Assembly (NCBI RefSeq): GCF_003949795.1
Contig: NZ_RPRY01000003.1
Location: 1-64,000 of the forward strand
Source: Streptomyces sp. WAC06614
GTDB taxonomy: Bacteria; Actinomycetota; Actinomycetes; Streptomycetales; Streptomycetaceae
Length of the DNA stretch: 64,000 nucleotides
Direction: 5' to 3'
This document shows, piece by piece, positions 1-7,573 of this stretch (position 1 is its first letter; each line of letters starts with the position of its first letter). The translations under genes were made by a program, and so were the position numbers. The notes beneath the pieces are model-generated. The model made no database searches, was not told the DNA's origin, and was given only the letters and a program-made list of their open reading frames with translations.

Positions 1-147
1 TCGTGAGACACCGGGCGGCCAGGTGAGGCGAACCATCGAGTGCAACCGCCTGAAAGCCATACCCGGCGTCTCTGGATCTCCAAGACCTTACGACTGGCCT
101 CGATCGACCCATCAACAACGTAGGACCGCCTGAAGGGACGCACGGAC

Positions 148-222
148 ATGTCCAAGCGCGCACGCAAGAAGAGGGCCCGCCGCAAGAAGGGCTCCAACCA
201 CGGCAGCAAACCCAACTGCTAG
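148..222 (+). CDS. Large-subunit ribosomal micro-protein bL37
   Basis: A 24-residue, very basic peptide starting MSKRARKKRARRKK and ending NHGSKPNC. Length, basic N-terminus and the C-terminal NHGxxPN motif match actinobacterial bL37, a small protein found in the mycobacterial 50S subunit. An AAGGGA ribosome-binding site lies about 9 nt upstream and a strong hairpin follows the stop codon, so it looks like a self-contained transcription unit. The assignment rests on length and motif recall, not on a search. Confidence 0.75.
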   Translation: MSKRARKKRARRKKGSNHGSKPNC

Positions 223-239
223 TCACCAGCCCACCCCCT

Positions 240-266
240 GGGGCGGCCCTCCGACAGGGCCGCCCC
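240..266. terminator. Hairpin terminator after bL37
   Basis: GGGGCGGCCCT and AGGGCCGCCCC form a perfect 11-bp stem around a 5-nt loop, followed by a C-rich tract. It lies between the bL37 stop and the GTG start of the next gene. Confidence 0.7.
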
Positions 267-295
267 CCCCTTCCATGGCCCCGCAAGGAAGTCCC

Positions 296-1071
296 GTGAT
301 CAACCTGCCGTCGCATCGCCTCCCGGCCCTCGTCCGCTGGTTCCCCACCGGAGCCCCGGGCTCCGGCGCCTTGACCGAGCACGTCCTGACCACCGAGGCC
401 GGCCGGTGGTGGGTGGACCGCGTGATCCAGCCGCGCGCGATCGCTGTGGAATGCGGGGACCACGTACTCCTGCGCGGAGAACCGGGGGCCCTCACGCCGG
501 GCGAACTCGCCGTCTTCGCTGATCGCTCCGTCGAAGCCCCCGGCCGATTCCTCCCGCTGCTCGGTGCCGCGTTCCAGCGTGTGGTGCCGTGGCAGCGTGT
601 GGTGTACGTCAAGCGCTCGTCCGTGCCGGCCGCCGACCGCCGAGGGGTGTCACCGTACGCAGGCTGAACGCGCGGGACGCCCGGGCGCTCACCAGGCTTC
701 CGCCCGCCATGGGCTGGATCCACCGTACGTGGGGCGGTCCCGACTCCCTCGCCCGCTCCGGCTATGCCTGGGCCGTCTTCCACGGCGACCGCATCGCGGC
801 CGTGGCCTGCACCTACTTCCTCGGCACCGCGTACGAGGACGTCGCCTGCGTCACCGTGCCCGACCCCCGCCTGCAGTACCTGGCGCTCGACTGCGTCAAC
901 GCCCTGTGCTCGGACATAGCGGCCCGCGGTCACACGCCGATCTGGACCTGTTCGACGTCCAACCGCCCCGGCCTCCTGCTTGCCTGGACCGCCGGCTTCC
1001 GCCCGGAGCGGGAGTACGCCCACTACGCGGTCGGTGCCCCGGTGCCGGCCGGAAGACTGTCCGCAAGCTGA
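296..1071 (+). pseudogene. GNAT N-acetyltransferase paralogue, frameshifted near 640
   Basis: The frame from GTG 296 (AAGGAAG ribosome-binding site) encodes about 115 residues that align closely with the intact protein at 3830-4621 (RWFPTG, ALxEHVLTT, DHVLLRG, VVPW). It then leaves frame near 640. The match resumes one frame over from PRGVTVRRL through CTYFLG and LLAWTAGFR to a stop at 1071. Restoring one C in the CCG context near 640 would give a continuous protein of about 258 residues with a C-terminal GNAT acetyl-CoA-binding fold. It is either a real inactivation or a one-base sequence error. The substrate is unknown. Confidence 0.8.
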
Positions 1072-1174
1072 CGGGGGAGGCTGGCCGCCTGGGCTCCGTC
1101 CACCACAGCCGCGGCCCCGGCCACCCGGCACGCCGATCGCGAGCCGCACCCGATGGTTGCGGCCTGGAGCCCCG

Positions 1175-1483
1175 CTACGGCAGTCGGTCGGATCCCGGGC
1201 CCTCGTGCCCGCCGGCTGGTGCCTCCAGCAGCCGGTTCAGCTCGCTCCCGGCCTCGTCGTACCCGGCGTCCGAGATCTGTTGCAGCTCGCGCAGGTCGCC
1301 GTTCGCGACCGCCCGTCGGGTGAGCAGGAACCCGGCGTGCATGCACCCCTCATCCAACAGTTCGCTGAGCTCCCCGAGGTCCCCAGCCGCGTCAGCCATG
1401 TCGGCCAGCCGTTCCAAGGCGACCTCGTTGCCCTCATCGGCCAGCTCGCGCAGGGTCTCCCGATCGATGTCCGTATTCGTCAT
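1175..1483 (-). CDS. Small acidic helical protein of unknown function, probable MerR target
   Basis: A 102-residue protein starting MTNTDIDRETLRELADEG, rich in Leu, Glu, Asp and Ala and probably all-helical. It has no membrane segment or catalytic motif that I recognise. The ATG at 1483 sits directly downstream of a MerR-type spaced promoter (1496-1521) with no convincing ribosome-binding site, so the mRNA may be leaderless. It is divergent from the MerR gene at 1538, which probably controls it. Function unknown. Confidence 0.75.
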   Translation of the reverse strand: MTNTDIDRETLRELADEGNEVALERLADMADAAGDLGELSELLDEGCMHAGFLLTRRAVANGDLRELQQISDAGYDEAGSELNRLLEAPAGGHEGPGSDRLP

Positions 1484-1495
1484 GGCGCCATGCTG

Positions 1496-1521
1496 CAACC
1501 CTGCCCCAGGGGAAAGGTCAA
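1496..1521 (-). promoter_or_regulatory. MerR-type operator/promoter between divergent genes
   Basis: On the minus strand TTGACC (1521-1516) forms the -35 element, followed by a near-palindrome centred on CCCCTGGGG (1498-1518, 8 of 10 positions paired). This is the usual layout of MerR-family promoters, with the dyad filling a long -35/-10 spacer. It drives the gene ending at 1175 and lies 17 bp before the MerR start codon, so autoregulation is likely. Confidence 0.65.
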
Positions 1522-1537
1522 GTGGGACGATGGCCCG

Positions 1538-2269
1538 GTGATCACCATCGGGCAGCTGGCCAAGTACGTCGGGGTGTCGATCAAGACCATCCGCGTCTAT
1601 CACGACAAGGGCCTGCTCCCCGAGCCCGACCGCGATGCCTCCGGCTACCGGCGGTACGGCGCGCACGACGCCATCGACCTGATCAAGATCCGGACACTCG
1701 CCGAAGCCGGAGTCCCGCTGGCCCGCATCCGGGAGCTGAGGTCGGCGACCGACCAGGAGTTCCAGCAGGCGTTGCGCGAGATCGACGACGAGCTCACCGC
1801 ACGCATCCACCGCCTGCGGGCAACGCAAGGGCACCTGCGCCGACTCGCCGCCGGGAATCTGGCACCGCTGCCGGCCGAGGTCGGCGCACATCTGGAGCGC
1901 CTGGGCCGCTGGGGATTCACGCCTCGATGGGTGGACCTGCAGCGCGACCTGTGGATCCTAGTCTTCGCCACCCAGTCGGACCGCGCGTTCGCACTGTTCC
2001 ACGACCAGGCCGAGACGCTGTCCGACCCGGCGCTACGGCAGCTCTACCTCGACTACGACCATGCGTACGACCTCGACGCCGACGACCCCCGCATCGACGA
2101 CCTTGCCCGCCGCATCGCCGTGGCGACCCGGGAGCGCTACGGATCCGACGCCCTTCCCGGGCTGGATGCAGCCTCCGATATCCCCGCCCTCATCCAGGGG
2201 TCGGTCAATGCCTCGTCCCCCGCATGGCAGCGGCTCGACACTCTCATTCGCGCACAGCTGGGCGTGTGA
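1538..2269 (+). CDS. MerR-family transcriptional regulator with C-terminal effector domain
   Basis: A 243-residue protein whose first 70 residues form a classic MerR winged helix: ITIGQLAKYVGVSIKTIRVYH, GYRRY, then EAGVPLARIREL. A coiled-coil dimerisation helix and an extended C-terminal region of about 130 residues follow, resembling TipAS/effector-type MerR proteins rather than short metal-binding ones. No Cys metal ligands are apparent. I chose GTG 1538 because ITIGQLA is the conserved MerR N-terminus. The palindromic operator immediately upstream is probably its own binding site. Confidence 0.85.
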   Translation: MITIGQLAKYVGVSIKTIRVYHDKGLLPEPDRDASGYRRYGAHDAIDLIKIRTLAEAGVPLARIRELRSATDQEFQQALREIDDELTARIHRLRATQGHLRRLAAGNLAPLPAEVGAHLERLGRWGFTPRWVDLQRDLWILVFATQSDRAFALFHDQAETLSDPALRQLYLDYDHAYDLDADDPRIDDLARRIAVATRERYGSDALPGLDAASDIPALIQGSVNASSPAWQRLDTLIRAQLGV

Positions 2270-2331
2270 CGTGACGTGCGCGTCCTCGGCATCGACGGGG
2301 CCTCGACTGCACCACGTCGGCTACGCCTGGC

Positions 2332-3018
2332 TCACGCCTCGAAGCGGTATCCCATGCCAGGGGCGGTGATCAGGTGGCGCGGGTGCGAGGGGTCCGCTTC
2401 CAGCTTCCGGCGGAGGTGAGCCATATACACCCGCAGGTAGTTGGTCTGCGTTCCGTAGGACGAGCCCCACACCTCCTGGAGCAGACGCCGCTGGCTGACG
2501 AGCCGGCCCCGGTTGCGGATCAGGACCTCTAGCAAATGCCATTCCGTCGGCGTGAGCCTGATGCTCTCCCCTCTGCGCCTGGCCTTCTTCGCGAGCAGGT
2601 CGACAGTGAACTCGTCGGTCTCGACTACCGCCTCCTCCGAGGCTGTCGAGCCTTGTGGCAGCATGCGGCGGGCGACCGCTTTCAGCCGGGCCAGGAGTTC
2701 GTCCATGCTGAAGGGCTTGGTGATGTAGTCGTCAGCGCCCGCGTCCAGCGCCGCGATCTTCTCCTCGGAGCCGTGGCGGGCGGAGACCACCAGCACGGGC
2801 ACCTGCGACCATCCGCGCAAGTGCTTGATCACATCGATCCCGTCCATGTCGGGCAGCCCGAGGTCGAGCAGCACCACGTCCGGGCCGTGGGCCGCCACGG
2901 CGTCCAGGGCCGCGGCCCCGTCCTGCGCGCAGTCCACCTCGTACTTCCGCGCCTTCAGATTGATGACCAGCAACCGCGCGAGCTGCGGTTCGTCATCCAC
3001 CACCAGCACCCTGGTCAT
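2332..3018 (-). CDS. kdpE: KdpE-like OmpR-family response regulator
   Basis: A 228-residue response regulator. The receiver domain (1-120) has acidic pocket D8/D9, phospho-acceptor D52 in LLDLGLPDMDG, and the KPF switch lysine. The C-terminal OmpR/PhoB winged helix (about 135-228) contains LTPTEWHLLEVLIRNRG and GMGYRFEA, as in KdpE. The ATG at 3018 has AGGAAGG upstream. No sensor kinase is adjacent: the kdpD-like genes are 4.5 and 11 kb away, so partner KdpD at 7574-10132 is an inference. KdpE normally activates the K+ ATPase operon kdpFABC under K+ limitation. Confidence 0.85.
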   Translation of the reverse strand: MTRVLVVDDEPQLARLLVINLKARKYEVDCAQDGAAALDAVAAHGPDVVLLDLGLPDMDGIDVIKHLRGWSQVPVLVVSARHGSEEKIAALDAGADDYITKPFSMDELLARLKAVARRMLPQGSTASEEAVVETDEFTVDLLAKKARRRGESIRLTPTEWHLLEVLIRNRGRLVSQRRLLQEVWGSSYGTQTNYLRVYMAHLRRKLEADPSHPRHLITAPGMGYRFEA

Positions 3019-3355
3019 CGGCGCGCCGCCTTCCTGTCGTACGTGAGTCCCTTGGAGGTCCGGACCGGCCAGTTGGCGTTCCGCCGGACGAGACGGCCGG
3101 ACCGTGGAGCGTCCCGGCACCAGTCCGACCCCCCGCGGTCCGGACTGGGCATGGTCTCGGCGACGATCGTTCGCGCCCTCCAACCTCGCATCACGGACGG
3201 CCGTCCGCTTCCCCCTGCCGCTCAGTCTGCGACCACCTGCAGGAGCCGATGCGCCACGTTGACGCCACTCTGACGAGAGGCCTGTACTTCTTGACGCGCC
3301 GCTGATGGCAGGGCGTGGGGGAAGCCGTCAGGGAGTCGTGCTCTGCTCCGTGGTG

Positions 3356-3380
3356 GGCATGACCCCGCCCGGGTCATGCC
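3356..3380. repeat. Inverted repeat GGCATGACCC/GGGTCATGCC
   Basis: A perfect 10-bp inverted repeat with a 5-nt spacer in an otherwise empty region. It could be a weak terminator or an operator. No gene association is evident. Confidence 0.45.
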
Positions 3381-3591
3381 GGCATCAGAGCCTTGTCAAG
3401 GACTGGCTGACTGCCTTGAGCTCTATTTCGCAAGGCAGTTGGATGAGTGACGTGAACAGCCGCCTGCGCCACGACGACCGGCCACCGCATACGGTGCGCC
3501 CGGCCCCGCGCGCTGCCCACTTGCCGGTGCACTGAGCCACCGCACGATCTGCGGCCGCCCGCCCCCGCCCGTACAGCCGGCGGCCGCTTCC

Positions 3592-3628
3592 GCCTGGTGC
3601 CTGCCCCCACCCCGGGCAGGCACCAGGC
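3592..3628. terminator. Strong hairpin in intergenic region
   Basis: GCCTGGTGCCTGCCC and its exact complement form a 15-bp stem around a 7-nt loop. It looks like a factor-independent terminator, but no upstream gene was recognised on either strand. Confidence 0.55.
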
Positions 3629-3829
3629 CTCACTCTTCGCAGGCTTCGGGTCCGCTCACCCGGTCAGCACTCGGCATCGCATTGCACCCGACGTCTTCGG
3701 ACCGCAGCTGCCTCTGAGGCCGCCTGGCTGCGCCACTACGGAGCGCACCATCCGTCGCTTGAAAGAGCCGGGCGGCAGTACGCCCCGCTCCCGGGACCAA
3801 AGAACCCGTGCACCGCCTGGAGGCCCTTC

Positions 3830-4621
3830 GTGATCGAGATCGCGCCGCAGCAGCTCCCCGCCCTCAGCCGCTGGTTTCCCACCGGCTCCCCCGGTACCGG
3901 CGCCCTCGCCGAACACGTGCTGACCACGGGCCGAGGCGCCTGGTGGGCCGACCGCCCGGACCGGCCCCGCGTACTGGCCGTCACCTGCGCGGACCACGTG
4001 CTGCTGCGCGGCGACCCCAGCGCGCTCACCCCGGCTGCCCTGTCCCCGTTCGCGGGCCGATACGTGGAGGCCCCCGCACGGTTCTGGCCTTCTCTCGGGT
4101 CCGCCTTCGAGCGCGTCGTCCCCTGGGAACGGATGCTGTACGTCCACCAGGCCCAGGCACCGGTGTCCCTCCCCCGCACACCGCGCGGCGTAACGGTACG
4201 GCGGCTGACGCCCGAGGACGTTCCGGCACTCGCCGACCTGCGTCCCGAAAGTGCCTGGATTCATGCCAGTTGGGGCGGCGCTGCCGGGCTCGCAGCATCC
4301 GGTCATGGCTGGGCGGCGTTCGCCAAGGGCCGGATCCTCTCCGTCGCCTGCACCTACTTCCTCGGAAGCGCCCACGAGGACGTCGCGGTCGTCACCGTGC
4401 CCGATCGCCGCCGCGAGCGCCTGGCTCTGGCCTGCGTTGCCGGCCTGACAGCGGACATCCGGGCACGCGGACACATCCCGAGCTGGTGCTGCTCGCGTGA
4501 CAACCGGGCCAGCCGGCTGCTGGCCTGGACGGCCGGCTTCCGGCTGACCCGCGAATACGTCCATCACTCCACCGGCCGGGCCCTGGCACGCGAGGTCCAG
4601 CCGACCGCGGTCCCCGCGTGA
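3830..4621 (+). CDS. GNAT-family N-acetyltransferase
   Basis: A 263-residue protein. The N-terminal 110 residues form a conserved actinobacterial extension (LSRWFPTGSPGTGALAEHVL). The C-terminal half (about 120-255) is the GNAT fold, with GVTVRRLTPEDVPALADL, a central beta-strand SVACTYFLG, and the acetyl-CoA-binding region near RRERLALACVAGL. GTG 3830 is preceded by GGAGG and matches the start of the paralogue at 296. Substrate unknown. It is the intact copy of a pair flanking the MerR and kdpE-like genes. Confidence 0.8.
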   Translation: MIEIAPQQLPALSRWFPTGSPGTGALAEHVLTTGRGAWWADRPDRPRVLAVTCADHVLLRGDPSALTPAALSPFAGRYVEAPARFWPSLGSAFERVVPWERMLYVHQAQAPVSLPRTPRGVTVRRLTPEDVPALADLRPESAWIHASWGGAAGLAASGHGWAAFAKGRILSVACTYFLGSAHEDVAVVTVPDRRRERLALACVAGLTADIRARGHIPSWCCSRDNRASRLLAWTAGFRLTREYVHHSTGRALAREVQPTAVPA

Positions 4622-4640
4622 GCCAGGCCTGGCCGACGCG

Positions 4641-5622
4641 TCAGCAGGTACGCTGCGCGCTCATTGCGTTGAGCAGGCCAGCAGCGCGCTCTGCGTCGTC
4701 CACGCTCACCGCGAACTCGTTCCCCCGCCGGGGGCGGATCACCAGACACTCACCGCAGCATCACCGTCGTCCCCATGCCGCTCAGCCGGTATCCCCAGCC
4801 CCCGACCTGAGCGGGGGTGCGGGCTTCGGCACGCGCCGATTCGATGTCCTGAACGGGCCAGTGTCGCACGGGCCAGCCGAGCGGGCCGAAGGCGACGCTC
4901 AGGCCCTTCTCGGTGACGCGCACCTGCACGGAGGCGCACGACAGCACCACGACGGAGACCATGGCGAACGGTGCGACGACCGCCCACGGCACCCCGACCA
5001 TTCCGCTCGCCCCGACCAGCGCGGCGGCCAGCGTGACCAGGCCGGTCGCGACCCCGATCCAATGGAGCCACGGGTTCGCCGTCCGGGAGAGCCACACGAA
5101 CCTCTCGCCGGCCGGAATCTCCGTGTTCGGCCCGCTCGTCACCACGCCCGGTGTCGCCGGCGCCCGATCGCGGCGGGTCACCGCCCACCCGGCCAGCCCC
5201 GCCACGGTCGCCGCCACCCCGGACGTCAGCACGGCCCACACGCTCACGGGATCGGCCTGTCGCCAGTCCGCGTGATCCAGGTTCGCCCGGACAATGGATG
5301 TCTGCGCACCGGCGAGGAAGACACCCCCGGACAGTAGACCGGCTACGGCCCAGTTCCGCATCGCCGGGCCCGAGGCCGCCCCATCGGTCCGCCGCACAAA
5401 TACGACGATCAGCAGCACGAGGGCCACCCAGATCGAGCTGGGAAACACTGCGGCTGCCCACACGGGCATCGAGCCGTCGGGCCCGGTAGAGCCGACGCTC
5501 CAGTGAGTCGCCAGCCGCTCCGGCAGCCGGCCATCCGCGGCCCAGGGCATTGCGACGAGCGCAGTCAGGACCACCACGGCCCAGATCGCAACACCCCACC
5601 ACGTCCCGTGCTTCCGTTCCAT
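4641..5622 (-). pseudogene. DUF1648 membrane protein, frameshifted near its C-terminus
   Basis: Starting at ATG 5622 (GAGGGG ribosome-binding site), the protein has a first membrane helix and then a DUF1648-type segment (LPERLATHWSVGSTGPDG). Further membrane helices lie near residues 55-75, 100-120, 130-150 and 200-240, followed by a soluble C-terminal sensor-like part ending GMGTTVMLR. The frame stops at 4750. In the next frame sequence of the expected kind continues (GECLVIRPRRGNEFAV, then DDAERAAGLLNAM) to 4641. Restoring GG at CTGCGG/TGAG near 4753 would rejoin them. Function unknown; probable integral membrane protein. Confidence 0.7.
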
Positions 5623-5706
5623 CTCTTCATCCCCTCGCTCATACCGACCCCTGATCATTTCCGCGGGTTCTGCCTTGTCATGGCCAGTGCGCCGCGCCCG
5701 TAGGCG

Positions 5707-7269
5707 TCATCTCGCCAGGTCAAGCCGCGCCTCCTCCAGGTCCAGCGAGCGCTGGAGGCTCCGGCGGGTGGCATCGCTGACCCGGTGTTCGTCGTAGAGC
5801 CGCTGGAGTTCGGCCGCTTCGACCCGGATGAGGTCGCGGCGCAGCAGCCGGTAGATGTGGTCCGCCGACTCGGCCAGGTCGGCTTCCTCGAGGCGGTCGC
5901 GGGCGTGTTCGAGGCGGGCATGCAGACTGCGCCGGAGCCGGTCCGCCACGACGTCCGGTACCGCTTCGAGGTCGGACATCTCGTCCAGGCGCCGGATGCC
6001 GGCGGCTGCGAGGGCGCACCGGGCCGAAGCCTCCTCGCGTTCGGTGTGGTCCGGTTCGAGGGCGATGCCGGAGCGGCGAACCACGTCGGCCAAGGTGAAG
6101 CCCTGGGCGACAAGGGTGACCACCACCACCGACGTGGTCAGTACGAGTACGAGTGGCCGCTGGTCCAGAGCGCTTCCGTCGTCCGCCAGGACCGGGATGG
6201 ACAGCGCCGCGGCCAGCGGGACGACACCGCGAGTACCCGCCCAGGTCAGCACGACCGGGACGCGCCAGGACGGGCGTACGCCCGCGTTCCGCTGGACGAC
6301 GGCCGAGAGCGGCAGAACCCACAGCAGGCGCACGGTGATCAGGGTCGCGGCGACCGCCAACGCGTACAGCGGCCAGAGTCCGTCGGTGGCGGTCAGCGCG
6401 ACGACCTGCCCCGGCAGGGTGAGCCCGATCAGGCTGAAGACGACGCTCTCCAACAGGAAGACCACGGTGCCGTTGACGGCGTGCAACTGGATCCGTATGC
6501 CGGCGTTGGTCAACCGGTCCGCCCGGCCTCCGAGCACGACACCCGCCACCACGACGGCCGTCACGCCCGACGCATGCACCGCCTCCGCCAGCACGTAGGA
6601 GGCGTACGGGGTCACCAGGGCGATGACCGTCTCCAGTACCGGGTCCTCGGTCCTGCGGCGGATCAGCGCCACCACCCCGGCGACAGCTCCCCCGATGAGG
6701 ATGCCGCCCCCGGCGAGCAGTGCGAATTCACTACCAGCTGCCTGCCAGGACACACCGGCGGAGGCCGCTGCGACGACGACGGCGACTCGGAAGAGCACGA
6801 GCGAGGTGGCGTCGTTGAACAGGCTCTCGGCCTGTACGAGGACCTGGACTCGCGGTGGCAGGGCCAGGCGCCTGCCGAGTGCGGTGACCGCCACCGGGTC
6901 CGTGCTCGCGAGGATGGCCCCGAGCACCAGCGCCATCTGCCACGTCAGCGGAGTGATCAGCGACGCGATCACCCCGACCGCGGCCGCCGAGGCCAGCACC
7001 AGGCCGACGGCAAGCACACTGACCGGCTTCCACACCAGGCGCAGCTCGCGCCAGGACAGCTCCTCCGCGCTCGCGTAGAGCAGAGGCGGCAGCACGACGA
7101 GCCCGATGACTTCGGGACTGACCCGGATCTCGGGGGTGCCGGGTATCAGCGCGACGACGAGGCCTGCGACAACGAGCAGTGAGGGCGCGGGGATTCGCCA
7201 GCGGCGGGCACCCGTGGCCACGACCGTGGCCAGCACCACGAGGAACAAGACCGTACCGACGCTGCGCAT
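5707..7269 (-). CDS. CPA1-family Na+/H+ antiporter
   Basis: A 520-residue protein with about 12 membrane helices (residues 1-410) and a soluble helical C-terminal tail of about 110 residues rich in Glu and Arg. The antiporter core motifs are present: ILASTDPVAVTALGR followed by ESLFNDATSLVLF, which carries the ion-binding Asn-Asp pair typical of NhaP/NHE exchangers, and later TWAGTRGVVPLAAAL. It exchanges cytoplasmic Na+ (possibly K+) for protons. I chose ATG 7269 (MRSVGTVLFLV), which begins at the first membrane helix. It is divergent from kdpF. Confidence 0.88.
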   Translation of the reverse strand: MRSVGTVLFLVVLATVVATGARRWRIPAPSLLVVAGLVVALIPGTPEIRVSPEVIGLVVLPPLLYASAEELSWRELRLVWKPVSVLAVGLVLASAAAVGVIASLITPLTWQMALVLGAILASTDPVAVTALGRRLALPPRVQVLVQAESLFNDATSLVLFRVAVVVAAASAGVSWQAAGSEFALLAGGGILIGGAVAGVVALIRRRTEDPVLETVIALVTPYASYVLAEAVHASGVTAVVVAGVVLGGRADRLTNAGIRIQLHAVNGTVVFLLESVVFSLIGLTLPGQVVALTATDGLWPLYALAVAATLITVRLLWVLPLSAVVQRNAGVRPSWRVPVVLTWAGTRGVVPLAAALSIPVLADDGSALDQRPLVLVLTTSVVVVTLVAQGFTLADVVRRSGIALEPDHTEREEASARCALAAAGIRRLDEMSDLEAVPDVVADRLRRSLHARLEHARDRLEEADLAESADHIYRLLRRDLIRVEAAELQRLYDEHRVSDATRRSLQRSLDLEEARLDLAR

Positions 7270-7481
7270 TCCGCCCCCACCCGAGTCGACGCGGACCATG
7301 CGGTCACACGACGCCGACCAGGCTTCCCGGCACACCGCCTTCACCCTATCGATGTACCGGCCGTCAACACACCGTCAAAGTCCCACCCCAGTGCCGTTAG
7401 GAGTGCATCAGGGACGTTTCGTTCACGACCTCGCTGGTGTTCGCTGGTGAGGTTGAGGGCGTCCGGAGGAGTCGGGTACGG

Positions 7482-7571
7482 GTGAGTACGGAGAATGTCG
7501 TCGGCATCATCATTGCGGTCTGCCTGGTCGGGTATCTGCTCCTGGCGTTCTTCTTTCCCGAGAAGTTCTGA
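7482..7571 (+). CDS. kdpF: KdpF, small subunit of the K+-transporting ATPase
   Basis: A 29-residue single-helix peptide (MSTENVVGIIIAVCLVGYLL then AFFFPEKF). Size, single membrane span and terminal xxPEKF/xAExF ending match KdpF, which stabilises the KdpABC complex. GTG 7482 has GGAGGAG upstream. In complete operons kdpA follows. Here the next gene, 2 bp on, is kdpD, so this kdpF is separated from its pump subunits. Confidence 0.8.
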   Translation: MSTENVVGIIIAVCLVGYLLLAFFFPEKF

Positions 7572-7573
7572 GC

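Larger units (their letters stand above)
3019..3829. other. Intergenic region with two inverted repeats, no recognised gene
   Basis: About 800 bp between the kdpE-like gene and the second GNAT gene. Short open frames exist on both strands but none has recognisable sequence together with a ribosome-binding site. Two clear inverted repeats are listed separately (3356-3380 and 3592-3628). Confidence 0.5.

Noticed and set aside
3305-3535. Possible 76-codon gene in the 3-kb gap
   Set aside because: No family resemblance, no good ribosome-binding site, and sequence of the kind expected by chance in GC-rich DNA.
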